Of a stretch of DNA of 19,030 nucleotides, positions 12,626 through 19,030 are shown in pieces. A program made the translations under genes and the position numbers. The stretch spans positions 1 through 19,030 of the forward strand of contig DAHVAA010000007.1 of assembly GCA_027314845.1 (NCBI GenBank). Reading direction: 5' to 3'. The stretch comes from Thermoplasmata archaeon. Its GTDB lineage: Archaea > Thermoplasmatota > Thermoplasmata > UBA184. The notes below the pieces were generated by a model that saw only the letters and a program-made list of their open reading frames with translations, ran no database searches and was not told the origin of the DNA. Numbering within the stretch: the first letter of the stretch is position 1; every line of letters starts with the position of its first letter.

Positions 12626-13693
12626 TCAGCTCAGGATCTCCGCGAGGCGTCCTTCGGAGCGGGCCCGGTTGATCTCCTGGGCGATGCGTCGGCCGGTGGA
12701 GAGCCCCGGCGCGATCAGGTCGGAGTACGGGCTTCCGGAGATGAACAGATTGGTCCCCGCGACGATCCGGGTCGAGATCTCGAAGACCTTGAACTCGAGC
12801 TCCTCGGTCATGATCCCCTCGACGCAGAACGGTCCGACCATTCCTCCGAACAGCTCGATCGACCGCTCGACGATCCGAGCCGCGACATCGAACGCCTTCG
12901 GCAGGAGGGACTCGCGCAGGATCACCGGCACGTTCCCCGTGACCACGAACGTTGGCCGGATGCCGGCCCGCAGGAGCTCTTCCTGCGCCCCCAGCTTGTA
13001 GAGCTCGTCGATGTTCGCCTCGTCCCGGCGGTCCATCCCCAGGAGCTCGAGCGAGCCATGGCCGACGCGGTACCCGCGGTCGGAGAGCGGCGAATAGAAG
13101 AAGTGCATGTAGTAGCGCGTCCCGAGGACGTACTGCTGGATGACGTAGGGACCGGTCGGGTGAAAGTCGCTCAGGGCTTCCCGGTTCTTCGCGAGGAAGA
13201 ACCCCTTGCCGCCCTTCGCGCCGTAGTACTTCACGATCACCGGACCGTCGACCTCGCTCTCCTCCTCGTAGCGGGCCGGCATCGGGACCCCGGCGGATTC
13301 GAGCCATTCACGCTCCTTGCGTCGGTCGGACTCCCAGCCGAGCACCGCCCGATTCCCGAAGACGGGGACATCGAGCTCGGCAAACGCCTCCGGTCCGAGG
13401 TACTCCACGAACGAGCCGTGGGGGATGAGGACGGCGCCCTCGGACCGCAGCCGGTCGACCACCGTCGGGAGGTCCTTCACGCGGGGGACGGAGAGGAAGC
13501 GGTCCGGCCGGGCGAGGGGGAAGGCGTCGTAGAACCGCTGAGGCGGACCTACGGTGAGACCGAGCGTGGCGAGCCCTTCGGCGCGGGCCCCATGGAAAAT
13601 CTGCAGCGAGGAATGCGAGCAGAGGGTGGTGACGGTCGGTGCGCGGTGCTGGACCGGCGCGAGGCGGCTCTCCGAAGCGAGCGATACTCCCAT
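12626..13693 (-). CDS. purP: 5-formaminoimidazole-4-carboxamide ribotide synthetase (PurP, archaeal ATP-grasp)
   Basis: This 355-residue protein matches PurP throughout: TLCSHSSLQIFHGARAEGL near the N-terminus, AVLIPHGSFVEYLG, the ATP-grasp core GPVIVKYYGAKGGKGFFLAK, YVIQQYVLGTRYYMHFFYSP, and FCVEGIMTEELEFKVFEIST with RIVAGTNLF near the end. PurP uses formate and ATP to make FAICAR from AICAR, the penultimate step of IMP synthesis in archaea that lack the bacterial PurH transformylase. PurO, which would complete the pathway, is not in the window; prs supplies its upstream precursor PRPP. The ATG at 13693 lies about 26 bases from a CATAG/CTATG box. An ABC exporter operon follows under its own TATA-like box. 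Confidence 0.95.
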   Translation of the reverse strand: MGVSLASESRLAPVQHRAPTVTTLCSHSSLQIFHGARAEGLATLGLTVGPPQRFYDAFPLARPDRFLSVPRVKDLPTVVDRLRSEGAVLIPHGSFVEYLGPEAFAELDVPVFGNRAVLGWESDRRKEREWLESAGVPMPARYEEESEVDGPVIVKYYGAKGGKGFFLAKNREALSDFHPTGPYVIQQYVLGTRYYMHFFYSPLSDRGYRVGHGSLELLGMDRRDEANIDELYKLGAQEELLRAGIRPTFVVTGNVPVILRESLLPKAFDVAARIVERSIELFGGMVGPFCVEGIMTEELEFKVFEISTRIVAGTNLFISGSPYSDLIAPGLSTGRRIAQEINRARSEGRLAEILS

Positions 13694-13714
13694 AGGAGGA
13701 AGTACCGGGCGACC

Positions 13715-13723
13715 GTCATAGCC
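13715..13723 (-). promoter_or_regulatory. TATA-like box of purP
   Basis: GGCTATGAC on the minus strand, preceded by AAA, is centred about 26 bases upstream of the purP ATG at 13693. The spacing suits a leaderless transcript. The upstream nuclease gene ends only 48 bases before purP. Confidence 0.45.
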
Positions 13724-13741
13724 TTTGCGCGTACGGGGCGG

Positions 13742-14944
13742 TCAGTCGCTCGCGGCCGAGTCGTCCAGCTCCCAGTACCACTTGACCCGACGCGCGCCAA
13801 GCTCGGCCACCTGGCGACGCACCGTGGGGTCGATCGAGCGGTCCCGAACGAGCGCGCGCACTTCGTCCTGGCTCCCCGAGGGAAGGCGGTGCCCGAGGCC
13901 GGAACGCTCGAGAAGGGCACGGACCGCGTCGAGCGAGTACTGCCAGCTCTCTTCCCGCCGTCGCACCGCCGTGGCGCGCGTCCCGGGGACCCGGTGGATG
14001 CCGATCTCCTCCGCGGCCCGGTGGAGAGACTCCGCGGTCTGTTTGAGGTCGGACTCGAGGCGACGCTCCTCCTTGCGGAGCCGTTCGAACCGGTCGACGA
14101 GCTCCTTCAACCGTGCCTCGTTCCCCGCGGGGACCGGCTTGAACTCCGGGCAGATCGCCTGGAAGTCGCATCGGGCGCACTGTCGGCCCGGCGTCGGCTC
14201 GAACGCATCGGCGCGGATCCCATCGCTCACGGTGCCAAGACGGTCGTGCAGCCGCTCGAGCGTGCTGCGGGCCCGGGGCCGGGCGCGGAGCGGAGTGTTC
14301 GATCGAAGGTGGTACAGCGTCAACCGCTCGACCGGCTCGGTGTAGTTCGATTCGACGAGGACCTGATAGACGCTCAACTGGTCCGAGTCCTTGGCGTCCT
14401 CGCTCGAAAGGTCGCGCGACGTCTTGTAGTCGACGATGTCGAGGCCGCCCGCGGAGGTGCGGTCGATCCGGTCGACATAGCCGTGGATGGGGATGCCGTC
14501 CCACCGGGCTTCGAGATGCTCCTCGACCGAGACCGGACGTGGTTGCTCGTGGACCAGGTGGTCCCGATACTTCAGGAGCAGCTCCCGCCCGAGCGCCCGA
14601 TACCGCGCTTCTTCCTCGGGCGAACCGTATCCGTCGCTCGACCAGGCCGCGTCGTAGAGGCCGATCATCTCCTCCGCGTTCCTCAGCGAACCGGTCGCGG
14701 CCGCAGTGGTGGGAGGGTGCCACTCGTCCAACGTGCGTTGCAGCTCGGCACTGCCGACCCGCCGCGTCGACGGCACTACGAGCGGCCGCACGAGCTCTTC
14801 CAGGACGCTGTGGACCACTCGGCCGAACGTGAAGTAGCCGCGGGGGGTCTCCGGGAGCTTGTCGAGATAGAGGAACTTCCAGCGCAGCGGGCACTCGAAG
14901 TACGTTCGGTACGACGAGTAGCTCAGCACCGGTACCTGGGTCAC
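13742..14944 (-). CDS. RecB/AddB-type PD-(D/E)XK exonuclease with Fe-S cysteines
   Basis: This 400-residue protein opens with LSYSSYRTYFECPLRWKFLY, typical of the PDDEXK_1 (RecB/AddB) nuclease domain. Motifs follow in order: GRVVHSVLEEL (H45), GYVDRID (D158), LDIVDYKTS (D172, K174), and QLSVYQ (Q189, Y193). Cysteines C18, C256, C259 and C265 (CARCDFQAIC) have the one-plus-three pattern of the AddB/Cas4 4Fe-4S cluster. A long charged helix (about 276-315, probably coiled coil) and an unrecognised C-terminal part complete it. The likely role is DNA end processing or repair, but no helicase partner is adjacent. The start is GTG at 14944; the family motif begins within seven residues. A weak TTGAA patch about 25 bases upstream is the only promoter-like element. 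Confidence 0.85.
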   Translation of the reverse strand: MTQVPVLSYSSYRTYFECPLRWKFLYLDKLPETPRGYFTFGRVVHSVLEELVRPLVVPSTRRVGSAELQRTLDEWHPPTTAAATGSLRNAEEMIGLYDAAWSSDGYGSPEEEARYRALGRELLLKYRDHLVHEQPRPVSVEEHLEARWDGIPIHGYVDRIDRTSAGGLDIVDYKTSRDLSSEDAKDSDQLSVYQVLVESNYTEPVERLTLYHLRSNTPLRARPRARSTLERLHDRLGTVSDGIRADAFEPTPGRQCARCDFQAICPEFKPVPAGNEARLKELVDRFERLRKEERRLESDLKQTAESLHRAAEEIGIHRVPGTRATAVRRREESWQYSLDAVRALLERSGLGHRLPSGSQDEVRALVRDRSIDPTVRRQVAELGARRVKWYWELDDSAASD

Positions 14945-15014
14945 GTTGGACGACCCCGTACGGGTTCAAGGCGTTTCCCCCGGCCCCGGGGGCCGAGGGC
15001 GCCGGGAGAGCCGC

Positions 15015-16106
15015 CTAGTGGCCCGCAGCGGCCGCGTCGATCGCGACCTTCTCGTCGGTCTCCGCGGGAAGGGCGCCGCGAGCCTGGGGGTTCGTGAGGT
15101 TCTTCGGCAGCCCCAGCAGGTCGAGGAGCTCCTGGTAGTGATTGCGGATCGTCACCGGAGTGACGTTCGCCACGGCGGCGATGCGGTCCTGGCTCCGCGG
15201 CTCGCCCATCAGGTTCGAGGCGATGTAGATGATGGTCGCGAGGATCCCGTTCGGGAGCACGCCGCTCGTCGAGTAGACCTGCTCGACCTGCTCGAGGAGC
15301 GACAGGACCTTCTGACGGACCTCCTTCGAGAGGTTCAGGTCCTGGGTGAACCGCACGAGATAGTCGCGGGGCTCGACCGGCTTCAGGCCCAGCTTCAACT
15401 CGCGGGCAAGGAGCGTGTAGGCACGGCCGACCTCGATCTTGGTCGCCTTCGAGTGCGCGATGATCTCCTTCATCGTCCGCGGCACGTGGCACTGCCGGCA
15501 CGCCGCGTACACGCTGGCCGCGACCAGCGCGACGATCTTCTTGCCGCGGGTCGCCTTGTGCTCCAGCGCGCGGCGGTAGATGTAGGTCGCGGACTCCTTG
15601 ACCTCCCGCGAGAGGCCGAGAACCCCGGCGAGTCGGTTGAGCTCGCCCAGCGCGACCACGAGGTTCCGCTGGTGAGTTCGGGCCGCCCGGAGACGGTGGT
15701 TCAGTTTGCGGAGGTGGTAGAACTTGAGGGAGGTGTTGCGAGAGAGCGAATTCCCCTGGAAGTCGCGAGTCGGGACCCCGATCTCGCTGAACAGGCCCTT
15801 GTCGGGCATCAACGGTGAGATGACCGGTCCCCAGCCGCGCGCCTCCCGGCCGGTGTCCTCCTTCGAACCACGCTGGCCGCGGTCGCTGACGAGCGCGCTC
15901 TGGTCAACGACGAGGCCGCAGTCGGCGCAGACGATCTCGCCCCGTATCTCGTCCCGGATCAAGTGAGAGGAACCACAGTTCGGACACAAGTCGGACTGGG
16001 GAGGAGAAGCCGGCACGGGACCGGACTCGGAGCCCCCACGGGACGGAGTCTTGATGGGGGTAGTGCGGGGACGATGACTCGCTGAGGACGGTCCAGTAGG
16101 CTTCAT
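15015..16106 (-). CDS. tfb: Transcription initiation factor TFB (archaeal TFIIB)
   Basis: This 363-residue protein has a Pro/Ser-rich basic leader of about 38 residues, longer than in many TFBs. A zinc ribbon follows (C41-x2-C44, C60-x2-C63; CPNCG and CADCG), then a B-reader/linker region (VVDQSALVSDRGQR to GPVISPLMPDKGLFSEIG) and two cyclin-like repeats. The first repeat includes KKIVALVAASVYAACRQCHV and the second GVLPNGILATIIYIASN followed by VANVTPVTIRNHYQEL. TFB bridges TBP bound at the TATA box and RNA polymerase. The ATG at 16106 lies about 34 bases from a strong TATA box, leaving a leader near 7 bases. The AddB-type nuclease follows after 70 bases. Archaea can carry several TFBs; I cannot tell whether this is the only one. 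Confidence 0.96.
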   Translation of the reverse strand: MKPTGPSSASHRPRTTPIKTPSRGGSESGPVPASPPQSDLCPNCGSSHLIRDEIRGEIVCADCGLVVDQSALVSDRGQRGSKEDTGREARGWGPVISPLMPDKGLFSEIGVPTRDFQGNSLSRNTSLKFYHLRKLNHRLRAARTHQRNLVVALGELNRLAGVLGLSREVKESATYIYRRALEHKATRGKKIVALVAASVYAACRQCHVPRTMKEIIAHSKATKIEVGRAYTLLARELKLGLKPVEPRDYLVRFTQDLNLSKEVRQKVLSLLEQVEQVYSTSGVLPNGILATIIYIASNLMGEPRSQDRIAAVANVTPVTIRNHYQELLDLLGLPKNLTNPQARGALPAETDEKVAIDAAAAGH

Positions 16107-16132
16107 AGCTTCTACGGTTCCCTAATGAAGGG

Positions 16133-16146
16133 CCTATATTTATAGG
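16133..16146 (-). promoter_or_regulatory. Strong TATA box of the tfb gene
   Basis: On the minus strand the sequence is CCTATAAATATAGG, a near-perfect palindrome and by far the most TATA-like element in the window. Its centre is about 34 bases upstream of the tfb ATG, predicting transcription start about 7 bases before the ATG. Confidence 0.75.
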
Positions 16147-16149
16147 TTC

Positions 16150-16189
16150 ATCCAAGAAATGTACTGATTGTTGGATACACATGATACAC
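16150..16189. promoter_or_regulatory. Inverted repeat and direct repeat just upstream of the tfb TATA box
   Basis: ATCCAA (16150-16155) and TTGGAT (16171-16176) form a perfect inverted repeat with a 15-base spacer. It partly overlaps a direct repeat of GATACAC (16174-16180 and 16183-16189, period 9). The block is AT-rich in a GC-rich genome and abuts the tfb TATA box, a position suited to an activator or autoregulator site. The GATACAC copies could also be TATA-like elements for a plus-strand transcript. Confidence 0.35.
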
Positions 16190-16200
16190 CGTGCGCCGGC

Positions 16201-16261
16201 GTAGCATGGGCGGCGTACTGCCCTCGTGATGCGGACCGCGGAGACAGCGCGGTCCCGCTAC
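16201..16261. other. Candidate structured RNA / three-way-junction element in the TrmB-TFB gap
   Basis: Three nested stems can be drawn. GTAGC (16201-16205) pairs with GCTAC (16257-16261). Inside it are GGGCGG/CTGCCC (16208-16213 / 16218-16223, tetraloop CGTA, one G-T pair) and GGACCGCG/CGCGGTCC (16233-16240 / 16248-16255, 7-base loop GAGACAG). An alternative 9-bp stem, CCGGCGTAG (16196-16204) with CTACGCCGG (16316-16324, over the TrmB stop), would exclude the outer stem. There is no U-tract, so it is not a classic terminator. Direction is uncertain: it lies in the TrmB 3' flank on the minus strand, or downstream of GATACAC boxes on the plus strand. No coding sequence is supported in this gap. 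Confidence 0.3.
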
Positions 16262-16315
16262 CCAGCCTAGCTCCTCCGCCGTCAGCGCCCGAGCGTCGTT
16301 GGCGGGCGGCCGGGC

Positions 16316-17590
16316 CTACGCCGGGGTCGCGGTGAAGACACAACCGCGGGTCGCGTGCTTGGTCGGGTCTGGCTTCGTGACCTCCCAGTGCTGGCCGAGC
16401 CGCGTCTCGAAGACCGCACGGAACAGCTGAGGGCACATCACCCGCCCGATCTCGGGCGAATCGCTCGTGCAGGCGAAACACCCGGTCACCCGGAACGTCA
16501 GCGGTTTCTCCTTGGTCGAGGTCAAGTGGCCCATCGTGTGCGTCTCGTAGTACTCGGCGAGCGCGCGCACGAGCTCGTCCGGGGACTGCCCGTGGAGCTG
16601 TCCTGCGATCTCTCGACCGAGCTGTCGCGCGATCGTCTCGATCAACTCGGGCAGGCTCAGATGAAGCTCGCGTACCCCGCTCGCGCGCATCCCGAGCTTG
16701 GCGATCTCCTTGAGGCGCTGGAACGGGAGCGCTTCTTTGCCCGTGACCACCGGAAGGATCGCAGCGGGAGGGTTCTCGAGCTCCACGAACCGCTCCTCCG
16801 AGCGCGTCGCGGGCGTCCAGACCCGCCGGTGGTAGTCGCGGGCGAGCTGGATGAACATCGGGGCCGATGACCAAAGTGCCACTTGCTCCTCGCCGGTCCG
16901 TCCGAGACCATCGTCCCCCGAGACGTAGACGAGCGCCCCGAGGCGGTCGAAGACGACGGCCCGGTTCGCCACCGGACCGTTCGAATGCCGAAGCTCGGCA
17001 AAACCGGCGAGGTGCTTGGCCTCCACAAGGTTCGGGGGATAGACCTCGCTGACGACCCGGACCTTCACGCCGCGGTCGGTCGCGCCGCGCAACGCCCCCC
17101 GAAGGCCCCCATCGATGAGGCCGGGGAGGGAGAGCCCGGAGGTCGAGATCAGGATCTGCCGTTCGGCCCGCCCGATCCGCTTCCTCAGGAACCGTCGGAT
17201 GGCCTCGCGCCCTTCGAGCACGGCGAACTTCCGGGGATCCCCGTCGTCGAACTCCGTCCGCTGCTCTTCCCAGTCGTTCAGGATCTGCGTCCGGTCCCTC
17301 TCCAGCCTGCGGAGACGCTCGGACGCCCGATGGATCCACCGGTCGACCAGGGCGTCCGGCGAGAGCGCCTCGAACCGCTGCGGGCGGCTCCCGGTCGCCT
17401 CGAGCAGCCCCTCGCTGGTCAGCTGCTTGATGAGGCGGTAGGCCTCGACACGGTTCACCGCCGATAGCCGGGCCAGCTCGCTCGCCGTCTGGGCTCCGGC
17501 CCGGCAGGCCGCAAGGTAGACGCGAGCGGCCTTCTCGGGAATGCCGTGCTCTGTCAGCAGCTCGAGGATGCCGGACCCGGGTCGTCCCAC
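16316..17590 (-). CDS. TrmB-family transcriptional regulator with PLD-like middle and Cys-rich C-terminal domain
   Basis: This 424-residue protein starts with a TrmB-type winged helix: ILELLTEHGIPEKAARVYLA, then AQTASELARLSAVNRVEAYR. A charged helix follows (about 90-115). The middle (about 120-270) resembles the phospholipase-D-like sensor half of TrmB proteins, with FAVLEGREAIRRFLRKRIGR, AERQILISTSGLSLPG and VVFDRLGALVYVSG. The last 120 residues differ from sugar-sensing TrmBs and contain four Cys (371, 374, 386 and 417; GCFACTS, VMCPQ, RGCVFT). They resemble the V4R-like small-molecule or metal-binding domain of some archaeal regulators; that is a tentative match. The ligand and targets are unknown. 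The GTG at 17590 is the likely start, because TTTTAA lies 25 bases upstream and the HTH begins within eight residues. Read along the minus strand, tfb is next. Confidence 0.85.
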   Translation of the reverse strand: MGRPGSGILELLTEHGIPEKAARVYLAACRAGAQTASELARLSAVNRVEAYRLIKQLTSEGLLEATGSRPQRFEALSPDALVDRWIHRASERLRRLERDRTQILNDWEEQRTEFDDGDPRKFAVLEGREAIRRFLRKRIGRAERQILISTSGLSLPGLIDGGLRGALRGATDRGVKVRVVSEVYPPNLVEAKHLAGFAELRHSNGPVANRAVVFDRLGALVYVSGDDGLGRTGEEQVALWSSAPMFIQLARDYHRRVWTPATRSEERFVELENPPAAILPVVTGKEALPFQRLKEIAKLGMRASGVRELHLSLPELIETIARQLGREIAGQLHGQSPDELVRALAEYYETHTMGHLTSTKEKPLTFRVTGCFACTSDSPEIGRVMCPQLFRAVFETRLGQHWEVTKPDPTKHATRGCVFTATPA

Positions 17591-17612
17591 ACAGGGATAG
17601 GGGGTCGGCCCG

Positions 17613-17618
17613 TTAAAA
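17613..17618 (-). promoter_or_regulatory. TATA box of the TrmB-family gene
   Basis: TTTTAA on the minus strand is centred about 25 bases upstream of the GTG at 17590, within the 52-base gap after rpsB. It indicates a separate, leaderless transcript and supports the GTG start. Confidence 0.55.
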
Positions 17619-17642
17619 GGTCGAAGGGGAACCCGCCGGACG

Positions 17643-18302
17643 CTAGAGGGCCGCCTGGAAGTCCTCGATCGTCGGCGTATACTCGACCTCGGTGCCGCCG
17701 GCGCGCGCCCGTAGGATCTCCCGCGCGAGCAACCAATAGACCGTCGCGAGCGCGACGCGTCCCTTGTTGTTCGCCGGGATAACGAGGTCTACGTTCCGGG
17801 TCTCGTTGTTGACATCACAAAGGCCCACGACCGGGATGCCGATCGAGACCGCCTCGCTCAGGGCTTGCTGGTCGGTCGCGGGGTCCGTGACGACGAGCAC
17901 CTTCGGCTCGAAGTACTCGGCGAGGTTTGGGTTCGTGAGACAGCCGGGGACGAATCGCTCGGCGAAGGAGACGGCACCCACCGTCTTCGCGAAGATCCGT
18001 ACCGGCTTCTGTCCGTACTGGCGTTGCGAGACGACCAGGATACGGTCGGCCGGGAACTGAGCCAGGAACTTCGCCGAGAGACGGATGCGGCGGTCGGTCT
18101 CCCGGACGTCGAGGACGTGGAGCCCATCAAAACGGACCTTGAAGACGAAACGGCGCATTGACGCCGACTTCTGCTGGGTCCCGATGTGAACGCCCGAGGT
18201 GAGATAGGTGTCCTCTGGGATCAGGAGCTCCCCCGGCCGGATATCCTGGCCGTCGCTCGAGACGACCTGCTGCTCGGCCATGGTCTCCTCCTCGTCGGAC
18301 AT
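17643..18302 (-). CDS. rpsB: Ribosomal protein uS2 (archaeal S2)
   Basis: This 219-residue small-subunit protein shows the archaeal uS2 signatures: [100 protein letters not shown] and [20 protein letters not shown]. It binds the 30S subunit near the 3' end of 16S rRNA. The acidic leader [12 protein letters not shown] is slightly long; Met8 is an alternative start. The ATG at 18302 lies six bases after the enolase stop, with a GGAAGG-type ribosome binding site overlapping that stop. The enolase-S2 order is a conserved archaeal arrangement, so both belong to one operon entering from the right. Confidence 0.97.
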   Translation of the reverse strand: MSDEEETMAEQQVVSSDGQDIRPGELLIPEDTYLTSGVHIGTQQKSASMRRFVFKVRFDGLHVLDVRETDRRIRLSAKFLAQFPADRILVVSQRQYGQKPVRIFAKTVGAVSFAERFVPGCLTNPNLAEYFEPKVLVVTDPATDQQALSEAVSIGIPVVGLCDVNNETRNVDLVIPANNKGRVALATVYWLLAREILRARAGGTEVEYTPTIEDFQAAL

Positions 18303-18308
18303 GCTCGA

Positions 18309-19030
18309 CTACCTTCCTGTCGCGCGGCCGAGCCGCAGGAGTTCATTTAGCTTTGCCACCCGCTCGCCCCCGAGGACCCCGCATTTGAGCCCGCGGGCGC
18401 CGGTCCCGACCGCAACGTGGGCGAGCCACCCTTCGGGGACCTCTCCCGACCGGTGCGAAGTGACGGTGGAAAGGCCGCTCGACCCCGCGAGGTCCACGGT
18501 CCGCAGGGTGTCGGTCAGGGTACCGACCTGGTTGACCTTGATGAGGATCGCGTTGCTCGACTTCCGTTCGACCCCCCGCCGAAGGCGGTCGACGTTGGTA
18601 ACGTAGAGGTCGTCCCCCACGATCAGCGCCCGGTTCCCGACGGACCGCGTGAGGTTTGCGAACGGCTCGAACGCCTCCTGGTCGAACGGGTCCTCCACGT
18701 AGCGGAGGCCGAACCGGTCGACCAGCATTTCCACGAATCCCTGTTGTCCTTCCGAGTCGAGCGTTTGTTCCTTGTACCGGTACTTGCCGTCGCGGTAGAA
18801 TTCGCTCGCCGCCAGGTCGAGCCCGGGGTGCACCTCGACGTGGGTCTCGTCGCGCACCCGAGCGCAGACCTCGGTCAGGAGCGCGACCGCATCGAGGTTG
18901 GCGATCGGTGCCACCCACCCCCCCTCGTCGCCGCGGCCGAGCGCCGCGTTCGGGAACCGGCGGTGCAGCTCCTCGCCGAGGAGCGTGTGCACGCGCAGGG
19001 CGGCGTGGATCGACTCTTCGGGCCGAGGCG
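18309..19030 (-). CDS. eno: Enolase, C-terminal part (5' end beyond window)
   Basis: The frame is open to the right edge, so the N-terminal domain and part of the barrel are missing; about 240 residues are visible. Enolase interconverts 2-phosphoglycerate and phosphoenolpyruvate in the cytosol. Visible motifs are GRGDEGGWVAPI, LDLAASEFY (first Mg ligand Asp), RYVEDPFDQE (Glu ligand), IVGDDLYVTN (Asp ligand), AILIKVNQVGTLTDT (catalytic Lys) and SHRSGE (loop closure). The stretch after SHRSGE departs from the usual form. It reads VPEGWLAHVAVGTGARGLKC instead of the common TEDTFIAD then IKTG. Length and the final substrate-contacting Lys are kept. rpsB follows after six bases. Confidence 0.95.
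   Translation of the reverse strand, partial: PRPEESIHAALRVHTLLGEELHRRFPNAALGRGDEGGWVAPIANLDAVALLTEVCARVRDETHVEVHPGLDLAASEFYRDGKYRYKEQTLDSEGQQGFVEMLVDRFGLRYVEDPFDQEAFEPFANLTRSVGNRALIVGDDLYVTNVDRLRRGVERKSSNAILIKVNQVGTLTDTLRTVDLAGSSGLSTVTSHRSGEVPEGWLAHVAVGTGARGLKCGVLGGERVAKLNELLRLGRATGR

Noticed and set aside
12071..15097. Long plus-strand frames opposite the ABC, purP and nuclease genes
   Set aside because: GC-rich third positions leave antisense frames open; the translations show no motif and all are antisense to well-supported genes.
16233..16255. Perfect 8-bp hairpin as a transcription terminator for TrmB
   Set aside because: There is no U-tract on either side in either direction, and archaeal termination depends mainly on U-tracts.
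16191..16261. Possible tRNA (acceptor-like GCCGGCG, loop-like CTCGTGA) in the TrmB-TFB gap
   Set aside because: The anticodon stem has a mismatch, there is no TTCRA-type T-loop, and no matching 3' acceptor strand at the right distance. Described instead as an undefined structured element.

Overview
This is a GC-rich (visibly well above 60 %) stretch of an archaeal chromosome. The archaeal assignment rests on a transcription factor B (TFB) gene, a TrmB-family regulator, the archaeal-type purine enzyme PurP, the archaeal CoA-pathway enzyme 4-phosphopantoate--beta-alanine ligase, an ER-type (Ser/His) signal peptidase, and the archaeal gene order enolase then ribosomal protein S2. TATA-like boxes recur about 25-30 bases before start codons. 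Within Archaea a Thermoplasmatota-like or other euryarchaeal lineage seems most likely, but this is inference. I see no mobile element, CRISPR array or phage gene.

Layout. 1-1.05 kb: 3' part of a signal peptidase with an unusual charged tail (+), convergent with a DoxX-family membrane protein (-). 1.8-3.7 kb: ribose-phosphate pyrophosphokinase and a GNAT acetyltransferase (+). 3.6-5.0 kb: a Cas4/RecB-like nuclease (-) that reads as two tandem copies of one module, the second without catalytic residues. It is divergent from nadB (5.1-6.7 kb, +). 6.7-7.9 kb: an isovaleryl-CoA dehydrogenase-like gene (+), then a small ribbon-helix-helix protein (-). 8.4-9.9 kb: an unrecognised coiled-coil protein followed by 4-phosphopantoate--beta-alanine ligase (+). 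The rest is on the minus strand. Read in the direction of transcription from the right edge it is: enolase (partial), rpsB, a TrmB regulator, TFB, a second RecB/AddB-type nuclease, purP, an ABC-2 exporter pair, a double zinc-ribbon protein, a tRNA-Ser(GGA), and a GAF protein related to free methionine-R-sulfoxide reductase.

Most genes are housekeeping: PRPP, purine, NAD and CoA synthesis, glycolysis, translation and transcription initiation. Many transcription units appear leaderless, with a TATA-like box centred 25-30 bases upstream of the start codon. That pattern helps fix several starts, including a GTG for the Cas4-like nuclease. Shine-Dalgarno-like sequences appear mainly in front of internal cistrons.

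The most noteworthy items are the tRNA-Ser(GGA) gene interrupted in its T-loop by a roughly 33-base intron with a bulge-helix-bulge-like fold, the duplicated Cas4-like nuclease with two four-cysteine clusters, and the region between TrmB and TFB. That region contains a strong TATA box, an inverted repeat and a possible structured RNA.
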